Shown here one piece after another: positions 43,035-51,783 of a stretch of 51,783 nucleotides of DNA. Where the stretch lies: assembly GCA_052386745.1 (NCBI GenBank), contig JBQTJW010000017.1, forward strand, positions 1-51,783, given 5' to 3'. Below the pieces are notes generated by a model. That model had not been told where the DNA came from. It did not search any database and worked only from the letters and a program-made list of their open reading frames with translations. Origin of the DNA: Panacagrimonas sp052386745. Its GTDB lineage: Bacteria > Pseudomonadota > Gammaproteobacteria > Nevskiales > Nevskiaceae. How positions within the stretch are numbered: position 1 is the first letter of the stretch; each line of letters opens with the position of its first letter. The position numbers were made by a program, and so were the translations under genes.

Positions 43035-44195
43035 TTACGTCGCCAGGTCCACCCAGATGGCCTGGTGATCGGACGCCTGGTCGCGCTCGCTCTTGACCGT
43101 GTCGAAACTCTTGAAGCTGCGCGGGGCGTAGCCGCCGCGGCGCTCGATGCCGGCGCCGCGCGCAGCGGCGAGCAGCGGCGCCGACAGCAGCAGGTAGTCA
43201 AGCTGGGCCTTGCCGGTGCCGTAGGTGCCCAGGCGCTTGCCGGTGGGGTCGATCTGCGCGGCGAAGGCGTGCAGCGCGTCCTTCAGCGGCGAGTGCTGCA
43301 CCAGCGGCGCCAGGCTGGTCGAATCGGGCTCGTCGTTGAGGTCGCCGGCCACCAGCACGTGGGTGAAGCCCTGGGCCAGGCGATCGTCGACGATCTGCTT
43401 CACCCGCGCCGCCTGCGGCGCGCGGCGGCGGGTTCCGGTGGGGTCGGAGCCCTGGCTGGCGAAGTGGTTGGCCATGACCAGCAAACGGCCGGGGATGCCC
43501 GGCACCTCGATGAAGTATTCGGCGCAGTCGCGCGAAAAGATCGGCGGCGCGCCGGGCAGGTCGAACACGTGCGTGCTGATGTCGGTGATCGGGAAGCGCG
43601 ACAGGATGCCCACGTCGATGCCGCGCGCGTCGTTGCCGTCGATCAGCAGCAGGTAGGGGTAGCCGCCGCGACCGGTCTCCTTGAGCAGCGGCAGCAGCAC
43701 GCCGTCGTGGAATTTCTGCAGGCCGGGCCGGTCCTCCACTTCCACCAGCACGATGATGTCCGCGTCCACCGCGGCAATCACCCGCGCTGTGTTGAGGATG
43801 GCGCGGTCGTTGACCTCCTTCTCTTTCAGCTCGATCCAGCCCACCCAGTCGGCGCGGCCGCCAGCCACCACCTCGTAGCGGCCGCCGCGCTTGGCCAGGA
43901 GCGTGCCGCGCAGCTTGCGAAACTCCAGGTGCTTGTTGTTGGGCCGGGTGCCGGTGAGCTTGAAAGTGCTCATCAGCTCCACGATGCGCGCCTTGTCCTC
44001 GTCGCTGTACACGGGATGCGCGAACAGGCTGTTGAGCTCGTGGTACGCATCCAGGAAGGGCTGGCCCTTGGCGTTGTCCTCGTAGCCCATGGCGATGGGC
44101 CGCGAGAACAGGTTTTCCACGTTGAACGAGGCCAGCCTGAGCGACGTTCCCCCGGTGCGCGGCACGATGTCGGCGGCGTAATTGGGTGCTGGCAT
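43035..44195 (-). CDS. Endonuclease/exonuclease/phosphatase (EEP) family protein
   Basis: A 386-residue member of the EEP (DNase I-like) superfamily. The entry LRLASFNVENLFSRP carries the metal-binding Asn, LVEVEDRPGL the catalytic Glu, VLVAGDLNDEP the Asp-Asn pair, and SDHQAIWVDL the final Asp-His. So the metal site looks complete. The substrate (DNA, phospholipid or phosphodiester) cannot be told. No signal peptide is present. The ATG at 44195 is chosen because GGAG lies eight bases ahead; the ATG at 44201 is only two bases from the same motif. Confidence 0.85.
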   Translation of the reverse strand: MPAPNYAADIVPRTGGTSLRLASFNVENLFSRPIAMGYEDNAKGQPFLDAYHELNSLFAHPVYSDEDKARIVELMSTFKLTGTRPNNKHLEFRKLRGTLLAKRGGRYEVVAGGRADWVGWIELKEKEVNDRAILNTARVIAAVDADIIVLVEVEDRPGLQKFHDGVLLPLLKETGRGGYPYLLLIDGNDARGIDVGILSRFPITDISTHVFDLPGAPPIFSRDCAEYFIEVPGIPGRLLVMANHFASQGSDPTGTRRRAPQAARVKQIVDDRLAQGFTHVLVAGDLNDEPDSTSLAPLVQHSPLKDALHAFAAQIDPTGKRLGTYGTGKAQLDYLLLSAPLLAAARGAGIERRGGYAPRSFKSFDTVKSERDQASDHQAIWVDLAT

Positions 44196-44348
44196 GGGCA
44201 TCTCTCCCCGATCTGGACCCGGCTGGATTCACCTGCGCGCGAAGCCTGCGCCGCGCGTGTTGCGCTTTCAAGTAGGGCCGGGCGGCGCGCTTGGCAGCCG
44301 CGGGGCGCTGCGGCATGGTGGCTCGCCGACCCGTTCCGCAAGCCTGCC

Positions 44349-45083
44349 ATGCCCAGCCCGCGATCCGCGTACTTCACTGCCGCGACCTTCCAGTTCCTGC
44401 GCCAGCTCGCCGCCAACAACCAGCGCGACTGGTTCCTGGCCAACAAGGCGCGCTACGAGGACGCGGTGCGCGGCCCCTGCCTGCGCCTGATCGCCGACTT
44501 GGCCGAGCCGCTGCGCAGCATCAGCCCGAAACTCACGGCGGTGCCCAAGGCGGTGGGCGGGTCGCTGTTCCGCATCCATCGCGACACGCGATTTTCCGGC
44601 GACAAGTCGCCCTACAAGACCCAGGCCGGGATGTATTTTTCGCACGCCGCGGCCCAGAAGGCGGCGCGTGGCGATGCCGGCAACGCCGCGCCGGGACGCC
44701 TGGACGCGCCGGGCCTGTACCTGCACCTGGAACCGGGCAACTGCTTTTTGGGCGGCGGCATCTGGCACCCGCAGTCGGAGACCACGCGGCGCATCCGCGA
44801 CTACCTGGTGAGCAACCCGGCGAGCTGGAAGAACGCGACGCGCGACCCGGAATTCCTCAAGGTCTTCGCGCTGGGCGGGGAGTCGCTGGCGCGCCCGCCG
44901 CGCGGCTACGACCCGGCGCACGAACTCATCGGGGATCTCAAGCGCAAGGATTTCATCGCCTCCGCGCAGCTCGACGAGAACCTGTTCCTGCAAGCCGACC
45001 TCGTCAACCAACTGATGGCGCGCTACGCGCTGCTCGCGCCCTTGCTGGACTGGTTGTGCGGGGCGCTGGACCTGGATTTCTGA
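44349..45083 (+). CDS. DUF2461 family protein
   Basis: A 244-residue protein matching the DUF2461 (TIGR02453) family: FLRQLAANNQRDWFLANKARYE at the start, RIHRDTRFSGDKSPYKTQAG in the middle and RPPRGYDPAHEL then LKRKDFIA near the end. The family is common in bacteria and fungi and has no established function to my knowledge. No signal peptide. It starts 153 bases from the divergent EEP gene. The very long open frame that includes it is a GC artefact. Confidence 0.88.
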   Translation: MPSPRSAYFTAATFQFLRQLAANNQRDWFLANKARYEDAVRGPCLRLIADLAEPLRSISPKLTAVPKAVGGSLFRIHRDTRFSGDKSPYKTQAGMYFSHAAAQKAARGDAGNAAPGRLDAPGLYLHLEPGNCFLGGGIWHPQSETTRRIRDYLVSNPASWKNATRDPEFLKVFALGGESLARPPRGYDPAHELIGDLKRKDFIASAQLDENLFLQADLVNQLMARYALLAPLLDWLCGALDLDF

Positions 45084-45234
45084 GGCCGCTTCCGTACTCG
45101 CGTGCGGGTCCACAGACAGGATGGCGCCCGGCCCGCGCCGATTCATCCCGCGCCCGCTGCCGCGGCGCCGCGCGACGGCATTAAACTACGCGGCCTTTCC
45201 GCTGAACTTCATCCAATTCACACAGGGAGCCCGC

Positions 45235-46218
45235 ATGAAAAAGCCCGTCAAGGTTGCCATCACCGGCGCCGCCGGCCAGATCGCCTATTCGCTCATCTTC
45301 CGCGTGGCCAGCGGCACCATGCTGGGCCCGGACCAGCCGGTCATCCTGCAGCTGCTGGAAGTGCCGGTGCCGGAAGTGCTGGAAAAGCTCAAGGGCACGG
45401 TCATGGAAGTGGATGACTGCGCCTTCCCGCTGGTGAGCAGCATCGAAATCCATTCCGACCCCATGTCCGGCTTCGAGGGCACGGACTACGCGCTGCTGGT
45501 CGGCGCCCGCCCGCGTGGCCCCGGCATGGAGCGCAAGGATCTGCTCACGGCCAATGGTGGCATCTTCGGGCCGCAGGGCAAGGCGCTGTCGGAGAAGGCC
45601 TCGCGCGACGTGCGCGTGCTGGTGGTGGGCAACCCGGCCAACACCAACGCCCTCATCGCCGCCTCGGCCGCCAAGAAGCTCGATCCGCGCCAGTTCCACG
45701 CCATGGTGCGCCTGGACCACAACCGCGCCATCAGCCAGCTCGCCACCAAGACCGGCGCACACGGCAACGACATCGAGAAGATGATCATCTGGGGCAACCA
45801 CAGCTCCACCCAGTACCCGGACATCACCAACACCACGGTTGCGGGCAAGCCGGCCAAGTCGCTGGTGGACCAGAACTGGATCGAGAGGGACTTCATCCCC
45901 GTGGTGCAGCAGCGCGGCGCCGCCATCATCAAGGCGCGCGGGCTGTCGTCGGCCGCCTCGGCCGCCAGCGCCGCGGTGGATCACATGCGCGACTGGGCCC
46001 TGGGCAGCAACGGCCAGTGGGTGAGCATGGGCGTGCCCTCCGACGGCAGTTACGGCATTGCGCCGGGCATCGTCTACGGCTACCCCTGCGTGTGCCAGAA
46101 CGGCGACTACAAGATCGTGCAGGGCCTGCCGGTGGACGAGTTCAGCCGCGGTCGCATGGACGCCACCGAGAAGGAACTGCGTGAAGAACGCAGCGCGGTG
46201 GAAAGCCTGCTCGCCTGA
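45235..46218 (+). CDS. mdh: Malate dehydrogenase
   Basis: A 327-residue NAD-dependent malate dehydrogenase of the type 2 (cytosolic-like) group. GAAGQIAYSL near 9-18 binds NAD, RLDHNRA near 160-166 is part of the substrate site, and the catalytic histidine is in WGNHSSTQYP near 187. Arg residues of the malate site sit in RPRGPGMERKDLL. GGGAG ahead of the ATG gives a good ribosome site. The region just upstream has TAAACT at 45183-45188 as a candidate -10 without a clear -35. Confidence 0.95.
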   Translation: MKKPVKVAITGAAGQIAYSLIFRVASGTMLGPDQPVILQLLEVPVPEVLEKLKGTVMEVDDCAFPLVSSIEIHSDPMSGFEGTDYALLVGARPRGPGMERKDLLTANGGIFGPQGKALSEKASRDVRVLVVGNPANTNALIAASAAKKLDPRQFHAMVRLDHNRAISQLATKTGAHGNDIEKMIIWGNHSSTQYPDITNTTVAGKPAKSLVDQNWIERDFIPVVQQRGAAIIKARGLSSAASAASAAVDHMRDWALGSNGQWVSMGVPSDGSYGIAPGIVYGYPCVCQNGDYKIVQGLPVDEFSRGRMDATEKELREERSAVESLLA

Positions 46219-46286
46219 CGCCGGCAGCCGTTCCGCCACCACAGGCCGGGCGCGGCGACGCGTCCGGCCTGTTGCGCGAATCGACC

Positions 46287-47258
46287 ATGCAGATCTACCA
46301 GTTCAGCCGCCAGGGCAAGATTCCCACGCGCCTCGAGCACGTGGACCGCGTGCCCAAGGAAGGCTTCGTCTGGCTGGATTTCACCCGCGACGAGGGCACC
46401 GACTGGGTGGACTGGGCCAAGCGCCTGACTGGCGTCACGGTCAACGAGGAGCACGTGTCCGACGGCCTCAACGAGCGCCATCCCTCGTATTCCGACGGCA
46501 CCGACGACTACGACATGCTCGTGTTCCAGGCGCTGGGCTCGGTCAACGGCCGCACCGTGGACCTGGTGGTGCCCAAGTCCGCCGCGTTCTTCATGTTCGA
46601 CCACCTGCTGATCTCGGTGCGCTCGTCGGAGAACGTCTCGTTCGAGGTGGTCAAGCGCAAGTTCTGCGAGACGCGCCTGCGCTTTCCATCCACCCCGTTC
46701 GGGCTGGTGCACGTGGTGCTGGACACGATGGTGGAGCGCTACATGTCCATCACCGACGAGCTGGAACATCGGCTGGAGCGCATCAGCGACGAGCTGATCG
46801 ACCCCAAGAGCCCGTTCCACGACTGGCAGCAGCTGCTGGACTACCGCAAGCAGGCGCACAAGCTCGAACTCATGTGCGGCAAGAACATCGACGCGCTGGA
46901 CACCTGGCGCCGCGAAATGCGCACCGAAACCACCGAGAACCAGCGCATCCGCCTGAACGACCTGCGCGAGCACCTGCAGCGCGTGTCCATGCACGCCGAC
47001 TCCCTGCAGCGCGACATCGAAATTGCGGTGCAGCTGCATTTTTCGTCCGTGGCCAACCACACCAACAAGATCGTGCAGTCGCTGACCGTGCTGTCGGCGA
47101 TCTTCTTCCCCATGACGCTCATCACCGGCATCTACGGCATGAACTTCGAGCACATGCCCGAGCTGCACTGGCGCTACGGGTATTTCATGGTGCTGGGCCT
47201 GCTGGTGACGGTGGCAGGCCTGTTGCTGATGTACTTCAAGCGGCGCGGCATCTTCTGA
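46287..47258 (+). CDS. corA: CorA-family magnesium/divalent cation transporter
   Basis: A 323-residue CorA/ZntB-like inner-membrane channel. Two C-terminal membrane helices follow a long stalk helix, with the family signature YGMN (GIYGMNFEHMPEL) between them near 285-298. The cytoplasmic N-terminal domain is complete. GMN and the basic tail FKRRGIF favour Mg2+ (CorA) over ZntB, whose motif is usually GIN. It begins 68 bases after mdh, with a weak ribosome site. Confidence 0.9.
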   Translation: MQIYQFSRQGKIPTRLEHVDRVPKEGFVWLDFTRDEGTDWVDWAKRLTGVTVNEEHVSDGLNERHPSYSDGTDDYDMLVFQALGSVNGRTVDLVVPKSAAFFMFDHLLISVRSSENVSFEVVKRKFCETRLRFPSTPFGLVHVVLDTMVERYMSITDELEHRLERISDELIDPKSPFHDWQQLLDYRKQAHKLELMCGKNIDALDTWRREMRTETTENQRIRLNDLREHLQRVSMHADSLQRDIEIAVQLHFSSVANHTNKIVQSLTVLSAIFFPMTLITGIYGMNFEHMPELHWRYGYFMVLGLLVTVAGLLLMYFKRRGIF

Positions 47259-47304
47259 GCGCGCCCCGACCTTCTTCCTGCGCCGGACGCGCCCTCGCGG
47301 ATTG

Positions 47305-48237
47305 ATGCCTTCTCCCCCCAGCATTGGCGTGCGCCTGGCCGCGGCTGAGGGCGCCGCTTTAGCGCCGCTCGCGCGCCTGCGCTTCGGCGAGGAGGTGCCG
47401 CTAGACACCCTGCGCCCGGCCGGCGCGGAAGACTGGTTAGGCCGCGCCGTGCCGAGCAGCGGAGCGCGCGACGGCATCGCCTTCAGCGAGGACGGCACCT
47501 GGCTGATGGGCCATTTCCGCATCGGCGAACCGGCGAGCGAGGACATCGAGCAGGCCGCCTTCGACGCCTACCGCAGGCTCAATGCCTTCACCGCCGCCAG
47601 TGGCTACCCGCACCTGCAACGCGTGTGGAACTTCATGGACCGGCTCAACCACGGACAGGGCGACGACGAGCGCTATCGCCGCTTCTGCGTGGGGCGTCAC
47701 CGCGCCATCGCCCGGCCCGGCTTCGAGTCACACCTGCCGGCCGCCACCGTCATCGGCTCGGACCGGCCGGGGCTGGTGCTGAGTTTCCTGGCCGCGCGCG
47801 AGCCGGGCCAGCAGATCGAGAACCCGCGCCAGACCAGCGCCTTCCACTACCCGCGCGACTACGGCCCGATCGGCCCGAGCTTTTCGCGCGCCACCCTGGT
47901 CGGGCAGCAGCTGCTCGTCTCGGGCACCGCCGCCGTCGTCGGCCACGTCACCCTGCACCCGCACGACGCCCTGGCGCAGGTGGACGAGATCATCGCCAAC
48001 CTCGCCGCCCTTCACGAAAGCGCCACCGGCCGCATCGCGCCGCACGCGCGCGGCACCTGGCTGGCCCAGGCCCTGCGCCTGTACGTGCGCCATCCGGCCG
48101 ATGCCGATGCCGCGCTTGGGCGCTTCCGCGAAAGGCTGGACCCGGCCGCGCCCATCGCCGTGCTGCGCGGCGACATCTCCCGCGCCGACCTGATGGTGGA
48201 GATGGAAGGCGTGTGGTTGTTCAAAACCACCTCGTGA
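47305..48237 (+). CDS. xanB2: Chorismatase of the XanB2/FkbO/Hyg5 family
   Basis: A 310-residue chorismate-cleaving enzyme. The central GYPHLQRVWNFMDRLN and RYRRFCVGRHRA blocks, the ASGT-like SGTAAVVGH motif and VDEIIANLAAL are characteristic. XanB2 in Xanthomonas makes 3- and 4-hydroxybenzoate from chorismate, which feed the xanthomonadin pigment and ubiquinone. No other pig genes are adjacent, so its main role here could be ubiquinone or the pigment depending on what lies elsewhere. ATG at 47305; a TTG just ahead is in frame. Confidence 0.85.
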   Translation: MPSPPSIGVRLAAAEGAALAPLARLRFGEEVPLDTLRPAGAEDWLGRAVPSSGARDGIAFSEDGTWLMGHFRIGEPASEDIEQAAFDAYRRLNAFTAASGYPHLQRVWNFMDRLNHGQGDDERYRRFCVGRHRAIARPGFESHLPAATVIGSDRPGLVLSFLAAREPGQQIENPRQTSAFHYPRDYGPIGPSFSRATLVGQQLLVSGTAAVVGHVTLHPHDALAQVDEIIANLAALHESATGRIAPHARGTWLAQALRLYVRHPADADAALGRFRERLDPAAPIAVLRGDISRADLMVEMEGVWLFKTTS

Positions 48238-48314
48238 GCTTGCACAGGGGCGGGCGGGCCCTCGCCAGGGCGATGGCGCCCCCGTGATAGAGCCGTTCCC
48301 GGCCCCTGTTGCGA

Positions 48315-48385
48315 AGCCGTCCAGGGCCAAGGTCCTGCGCCTGTCGGCGAGGCACCGGCCCCGCGTCCCGGGACCCTGGACGGCT
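48315..48385. promoter_or_regulatory. Perfect 12-bp inverted repeat adjoining the topA promoter
   Basis: AGCCGTCCAGGG (48315-48326) and CCCTGGACGGCT (48374-48385) are exact inverted copies with a 47-base interior. The right arm ends on the first base of the predicted -35 hexamer. It could be a repressor half-site pair or a cruciform that reports supercoiling; both are inference. Confidence 0.6.
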
Positions 48386-48413
48386 GGACAGCACGGGTTG
48401 CTGCGCTTATAAG
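48385..48413 (+). promoter_or_regulatory. Predicted sigma70 promoter of topA
   Basis: TGGACA (48385-48390, five of six) is followed after exactly 17 bases by TATAAG (48408-48413, five of six), with the predicted start about 37 bases before the topA ATG. This is the best -35/-10 pair noticed in the window. Confidence 0.75.
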
Positions 48414-48457
48414 CTTGCGCCCCGCAGGCCGTCCGGCCTTGCGAGATCGTGAGTCTC

Positions 48458-50902
48458 ATGAGCAAAAATCTGGTCATCGTCGAGTCGCCCGCCAAGGCGA
48501 AAACGATCAAGAAGTACCTGGGCGCCGACTACGAGGTGCTGGCCTCGTACGGCCACGTGCGTGACCTGGTGCCCAAGGACGGCGCGGTGGACCCGGCCAA
48601 CCGCTTCGAGATGAAGTACCAGGTCATCGACCGCAACGAGAAGCACGTTCGCGCCATCGCCAGCGCGCTCAAGGGCTCCGACACGCTGTACCTGGCCACC
48701 GACCCCGATCGCGAGGGCGAGGCCATTTCCTGGCACCTGGTGGAGCTGCTGCGCGAAAAGGGCCTGCTGAAGGCCAAGCCGGTGCGGCGCGTGGTGTTCC
48801 ACGAGATCACCGAGCGCGCGGTCAACGACGCCATCGCCAATCCGCGGGAAGTGGCGATCGACCTGGTCAACGCCCAGCAGGCGCGCCGCGCGCTGGATTA
48901 CCTGGTCGGCTTCAACCTCTCGCCGCTGCTGTGGCGCAAGGTGGCGCCCAAGCTGTCGGCCGGCCGCGTGCAGAGCCCGGCGCTGCGCCTGATCTGCGAG
49001 CGCGAGGAGGAGATCAAGCAGTTTGTCCCTCGCGAATACTGGACGCTGGATGCCCGTGCGCAGAAGGAGACGCAGTCGTTCAGCGCCCGCCTGATCGAGC
49101 TGGACGGGCAGAAAGTGGAGCAGTTCACGCTGACCGAGGCGGGCGGCTCGGAGGCGGCGCGGCAGCGCATCCTGGATGCCGCGCGCGGCGAGCTGCTGGT
49201 CAAGTCGGTGGACAAGAAGCAGCGCCGGCGCAACCCCGGCCCGCCGTTCACGACGTCCACGCTCCAGCAGGAGGCCAACCGCAAGCTCGGTTTCACCTCC
49301 AGCCGCACCATGCGTGCCGCGCAGCAGTTGTATGAAGGCGTGGACATCGGCGGCGAGACCGTCGGCCTGATCAGCTACATGCGTACCGATTCGGTGAGCC
49401 TGGCCGCCGAGGCGGTGAGCGAGATCCGCTCGGTGATCGGCAAGGAGTTCGGCGCCCGCGCCATGCCCGAGGAGCCGCGCCACTTCAAGGCCAAGTCCAA
49501 GAATGCGCAGGAAGCGCACGAGGCCATTCGCCCCACGTCCGCGGCGCGGCTGCCGCAGCAGGTGGGCAAGCACCTGCCGCCGGACCTGGCGCGCCTGTAC
49601 GAACTGATCTGGAAGCGCGCGGTGGCCTGCCAGATGGTGCCGGCAGTGTTCGACACCGTGGCCGTGGAACTGCGGGCCGGCCCGCAGCACGCCTTTCGTG
49701 CCAACGGCTCGGTGCTGGTCGATCCGGGCTTTCTGGCCGCCTACAACATCAAGGCCGACGATCCCGGCGACAAGGACGAGGAAGACGAGGACGACAAGCG
49801 CCTGCCCGCCCTGAGCGAAGGCGATCGCGTAAAACTGCTGGAACTGCTGCCCGAGCAGCACTTCACCGAGCCGCCGCCGCGCTTCACCGAGGCCAGCCTG
49901 GTGAAGACCCTGGAAGAGTTCGACATCGGCCGGCCTTCCACCTACGCCTCCATCATCTCCACGCTGCAGGCCCGCGAGTACGTGCGCCTGGAAGGCAAGC
50001 AGTTCATCCCCACCGACGTGGGCATGATCGTCAACCGTTTCCTGTCCGAGCACTTCGCGCGCTACGTGGACTACGGCTTCACCAAGGACCTGGAGAACGA
50101 GCTGGACGACATCTCGCGCGGCGAGCGCGAGTGGGTGCCGGTGCTCGACGACTTCTGGCGGGTGTTCAAGCCCCTGATCGTCGCCGGCGGGGGCATCAAG
50201 CCGCCGACCTGGGAGGAGCGCCCCATCGGCGTCGACCCGGCGTCGGGCAAGCCCGTGATCGTGCGCATGGGCAAGTTCGGGCCGCTGGCGCAGATTGGTG
50301 GCAAGGATGACCCGGACAAGCCGCGCTTCGCCTCGCTGCGCGCCACCCAGCGCATCGACACCATCACGCTCGAACAGGCGCTGGACCTGTTCAAGCTGCC
50401 GCGCCGGATCGGTGTGCTGCCCAACGGCGAGGAGGTGGACGTCAACGTCGGCCGCTTCGGGCCCTACGTGCGCCACGGCAAGAGCTTCGTGTCGCTGAAG
50501 AAGGGCGATGACCCTTTCACGCTGGAACTGCCGCGCGCCATCGAGCTGATCGAGCAGAAGGCTGCGGCCCTGAAGGCCGCCACCATCAAGGAATTTCCCG
50601 GCACCGGCCTGCGCATCATCAAGGGCCGCTTCGGGGCCTACATCACCGATGGCGAGCGGCGCGCCAACATCCCCCGTACGCGCGAACCCGAATCGCTCTC
50701 GGCGCTGGACTGCGAATTCTTCCTCAACGAGGCCGCACTCAAGGCCAAGCCGGCCGCAAAGGGCAAGGCCAAGGCCAAGCCGGCCGAAGCCGGCGAGGGA
50801 GCGGCGGCGTCAAAGGCGCCCGCAAAAAAGAAGACGCCGGCCAAAAAGGCACCCAGGAAGGCCGTCAAAAAGGCCGCTACGCGAAAGAAGCCGCAGGCTT
50901 GA
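48458..50902 (+). CDS. topA: DNA topoisomerase I TopA
   Basis: An 814-residue type IA topoisomerase that relaxes negative supercoils. The TOPRIM domain has VIVESPAKAKTI at 6-17 and DPDREGE near 82-88. The catalytic tyrosine is in GLISYMRTDS near 307. The C-terminal third holds repeats of the TOPRIM_C type (GKFGPL, GRFGPYVRHG, GRFGAYITDG) rather than the four-cysteine zinc fingers of E. coli TopA; I found no CxxC pairs. The last 50 residues are an Ala/Lys/Pro tail (AKKKTPAKKAPRKAVKKAA) like those of histone-like proteins. ATG at 48458; a GTG nine bases earlier is in frame. Confidence 0.95.
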   Translation: MSKNLVIVESPAKAKTIKKYLGADYEVLASYGHVRDLVPKDGAVDPANRFEMKYQVIDRNEKHVRAIASALKGSDTLYLATDPDREGEAISWHLVELLREKGLLKAKPVRRVVFHEITERAVNDAIANPREVAIDLVNAQQARRALDYLVGFNLSPLLWRKVAPKLSAGRVQSPALRLICEREEEIKQFVPREYWTLDARAQKETQSFSARLIELDGQKVEQFTLTEAGGSEAARQRILDAARGELLVKSVDKKQRRRNPGPPFTTSTLQQEANRKLGFTSSRTMRAAQQLYEGVDIGGETVGLISYMRTDSVSLAAEAVSEIRSVIGKEFGARAMPEEPRHFKAKSKNAQEAHEAIRPTSAARLPQQVGKHLPPDLARLYELIWKRAVACQMVPAVFDTVAVELRAGPQHAFRANGSVLVDPGFLAAYNIKADDPGDKDEEDEDDKRLPALSEGDRVKLLELLPEQHFTEPPPRFTEASLVKTLEEFDIGRPSTYASIISTLQAREYVRLEGKQFIPTDVGMIVNRFLSEHFARYVDYGFTKDLENELDDISRGEREWVPVLDDFWRVFKPLIVAGGGIKPPTWEERPIGVDPASGKPVIVRMGKFGPLAQIGGKDDPDKPRFASLRATQRIDTITLEQALDLFKLPRRIGVLPNGEEVDVNVGRFGPYVRHGKSFVSLKKGDDPFTLELPRAIELIEQKAAALKAATIKEFPGTGLRIIKGRFGAYITDGERRANIPRTREPESLSALDCEFFLNEAALKAKPAAKGKAKAKPAEAGEGAAASKAPAKKKTPAKKAPRKAVKKAATRKKPQA

Positions 50903-50955
50903 CGCACAGGGACCGCATCCCGAGAATACGCGGCCGTTTAGCCGGTAGCTAACGC

Positions 50956-51041
<86 letters not shown>

Positions 51042-51059
51042 GTCGAATGGCCAGTCCAG

Positions 51060-51133
51060 GCGGGTGTAGTTCAATGGTAGAACTTCAGCCTTCCAAGCTG
51101 ATAGCGTGGGTTCGATTCCCATCACCCGCTCCA
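51060..51133 (+). tRNA. tRNA-Gly (anticodon TCC)
   Basis: A 74-base tRNA with encoded CCA. The acceptor stem is GCGGGTG/CACCCGC, anticodon TCC is at 51092-51094, and the T-loop reads TTCGATT. It lies 18 bases after tRNA-Tyr and is presumably in one transcript with it. Confidence 0.95.
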
Positions 51134-51167
51134 GGCCTGGTGGCTGGATCGTTGTAGCAGAAGCACC

Positions 51168-51243
<76 letters not shown>

Positions 51244-51345
51244 GATTTGAAGTCGAGGCCCGTTCCGGATCAAGGCCGGCAGGGGCGCGGCATCCGTTTT
51301 TCAGCAAGTCGGCCCGGTCGGCTTGCCCGTTATCCAAGAGCAGCC

Positions 51346-51364
51346 GGCGGGTGCGTTGCCCGCC
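51346..51364 (+). other. Hairpin in the tuf leader
   Basis: GGCGGG/CCCGCC with a seven-base loop ends ten bases before the tuf ribosome site (AAAGG, 51374-51378). No T-run follows, so it is not a terminator. The 143 bases between tRNA-Thr and tuf hold nothing else that I recognise. Confidence 0.35.
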
Positions 51365-51386
51365 TCAAAACACAAAGGTAATTGCG

Positions 51387-51783
<397 letters not shown>

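Noticed and set aside
41328..44348. Long open frame on the plus strand upstream of the DUF2461 gene
   Set aside because: It is antisense to ttcA, chrA and the EEP gene. Only the portion from 44349 is a real protein.

Overview
The window is a GC-rich chromosomal segment from a gammaproteobacterium, most likely of the Xanthomonadales (Lysobacterales). The order parA-parB-[SDR]-atpIBEFHAGDC-glmU, the cluster gpsA-secB-grxC-rhodanese/envC, an XanB2-type chorismatase, and intergenic repeats of the GGGAATC and GTGAGGCG kinds all fit that group. The family assignment comes from recollection of gene content, not from a search. Nearly everything is housekeeping. No prophage, insertion sequence, CRISPR array or rRNA operon was seen, and no stretch over 300 bases lacks a gene.

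Layout. 1-3367: start of an unknown gene, ispA and xseB on the minus strand, divergent parE. 3535-9952: a retropepsin-like aspartic protease, a GMC oxidoreductase, recQ, a small secreted four-cysteine protein, a sirtuin and a gamma-carbonic-anhydrase-like protein. 9974-13258: sixA, then parA, parB and a short-chain dehydrogenase. 13332-21205: the complete F1Fo ATP synthase operon with a predicted promoter and a strong terminator. Four of its late junctions (H/A, A/G, G/D, D/C) carry extra DNA: palindromic or iterated repeats, and a hicBA toxin-antitoxin pair between atpG and atpD whose hicA is frameshifted. 21221-33781: glmU, a lone VWA (CoxE-like) protein, an AlkA-type glycosylase, gpsA, a 177-bp palindromic element, secB, grxC, a rhodanese, envC, DUF1329 and DUF4124 proteins, a sugar-epimerase-like protein and a short SNF2 helicase. 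33819-38199: a PF10118 protein, an alpha/beta hydrolase, and a divergent three-gene set (DUF2946-like protein, Cys-rich outer-membrane barrel, four-Cys lipoprotein) that looks metal-related but that I cannot name.

38186-51783: a chimeric pseudogene (TraB/GumN fragment joined to an RND-efflux tail) in frame behind phoD; ttcA, chrA, an EEP-family protein, a DUF2461 protein, mdh, corA, xanB2, topA with a sigma70-like promoter next to a 12-bp inverted repeat, then tRNA-Tyr, tRNA-Gly, tRNA-Thr and the 5' part of a tuf gene. That EF-Tu has a strongly non-canonical switch I region.

Most worth a second look: the divergent EF-Tu, the hicBA module and repeats lodged inside the atp operon, the DUF2946/barrel/lipoprotein set with the RND remnant beside it, the perfect inverted repeat at the topA promoter, and the 177-bp palindrome that fills the gpsA-secB gap.
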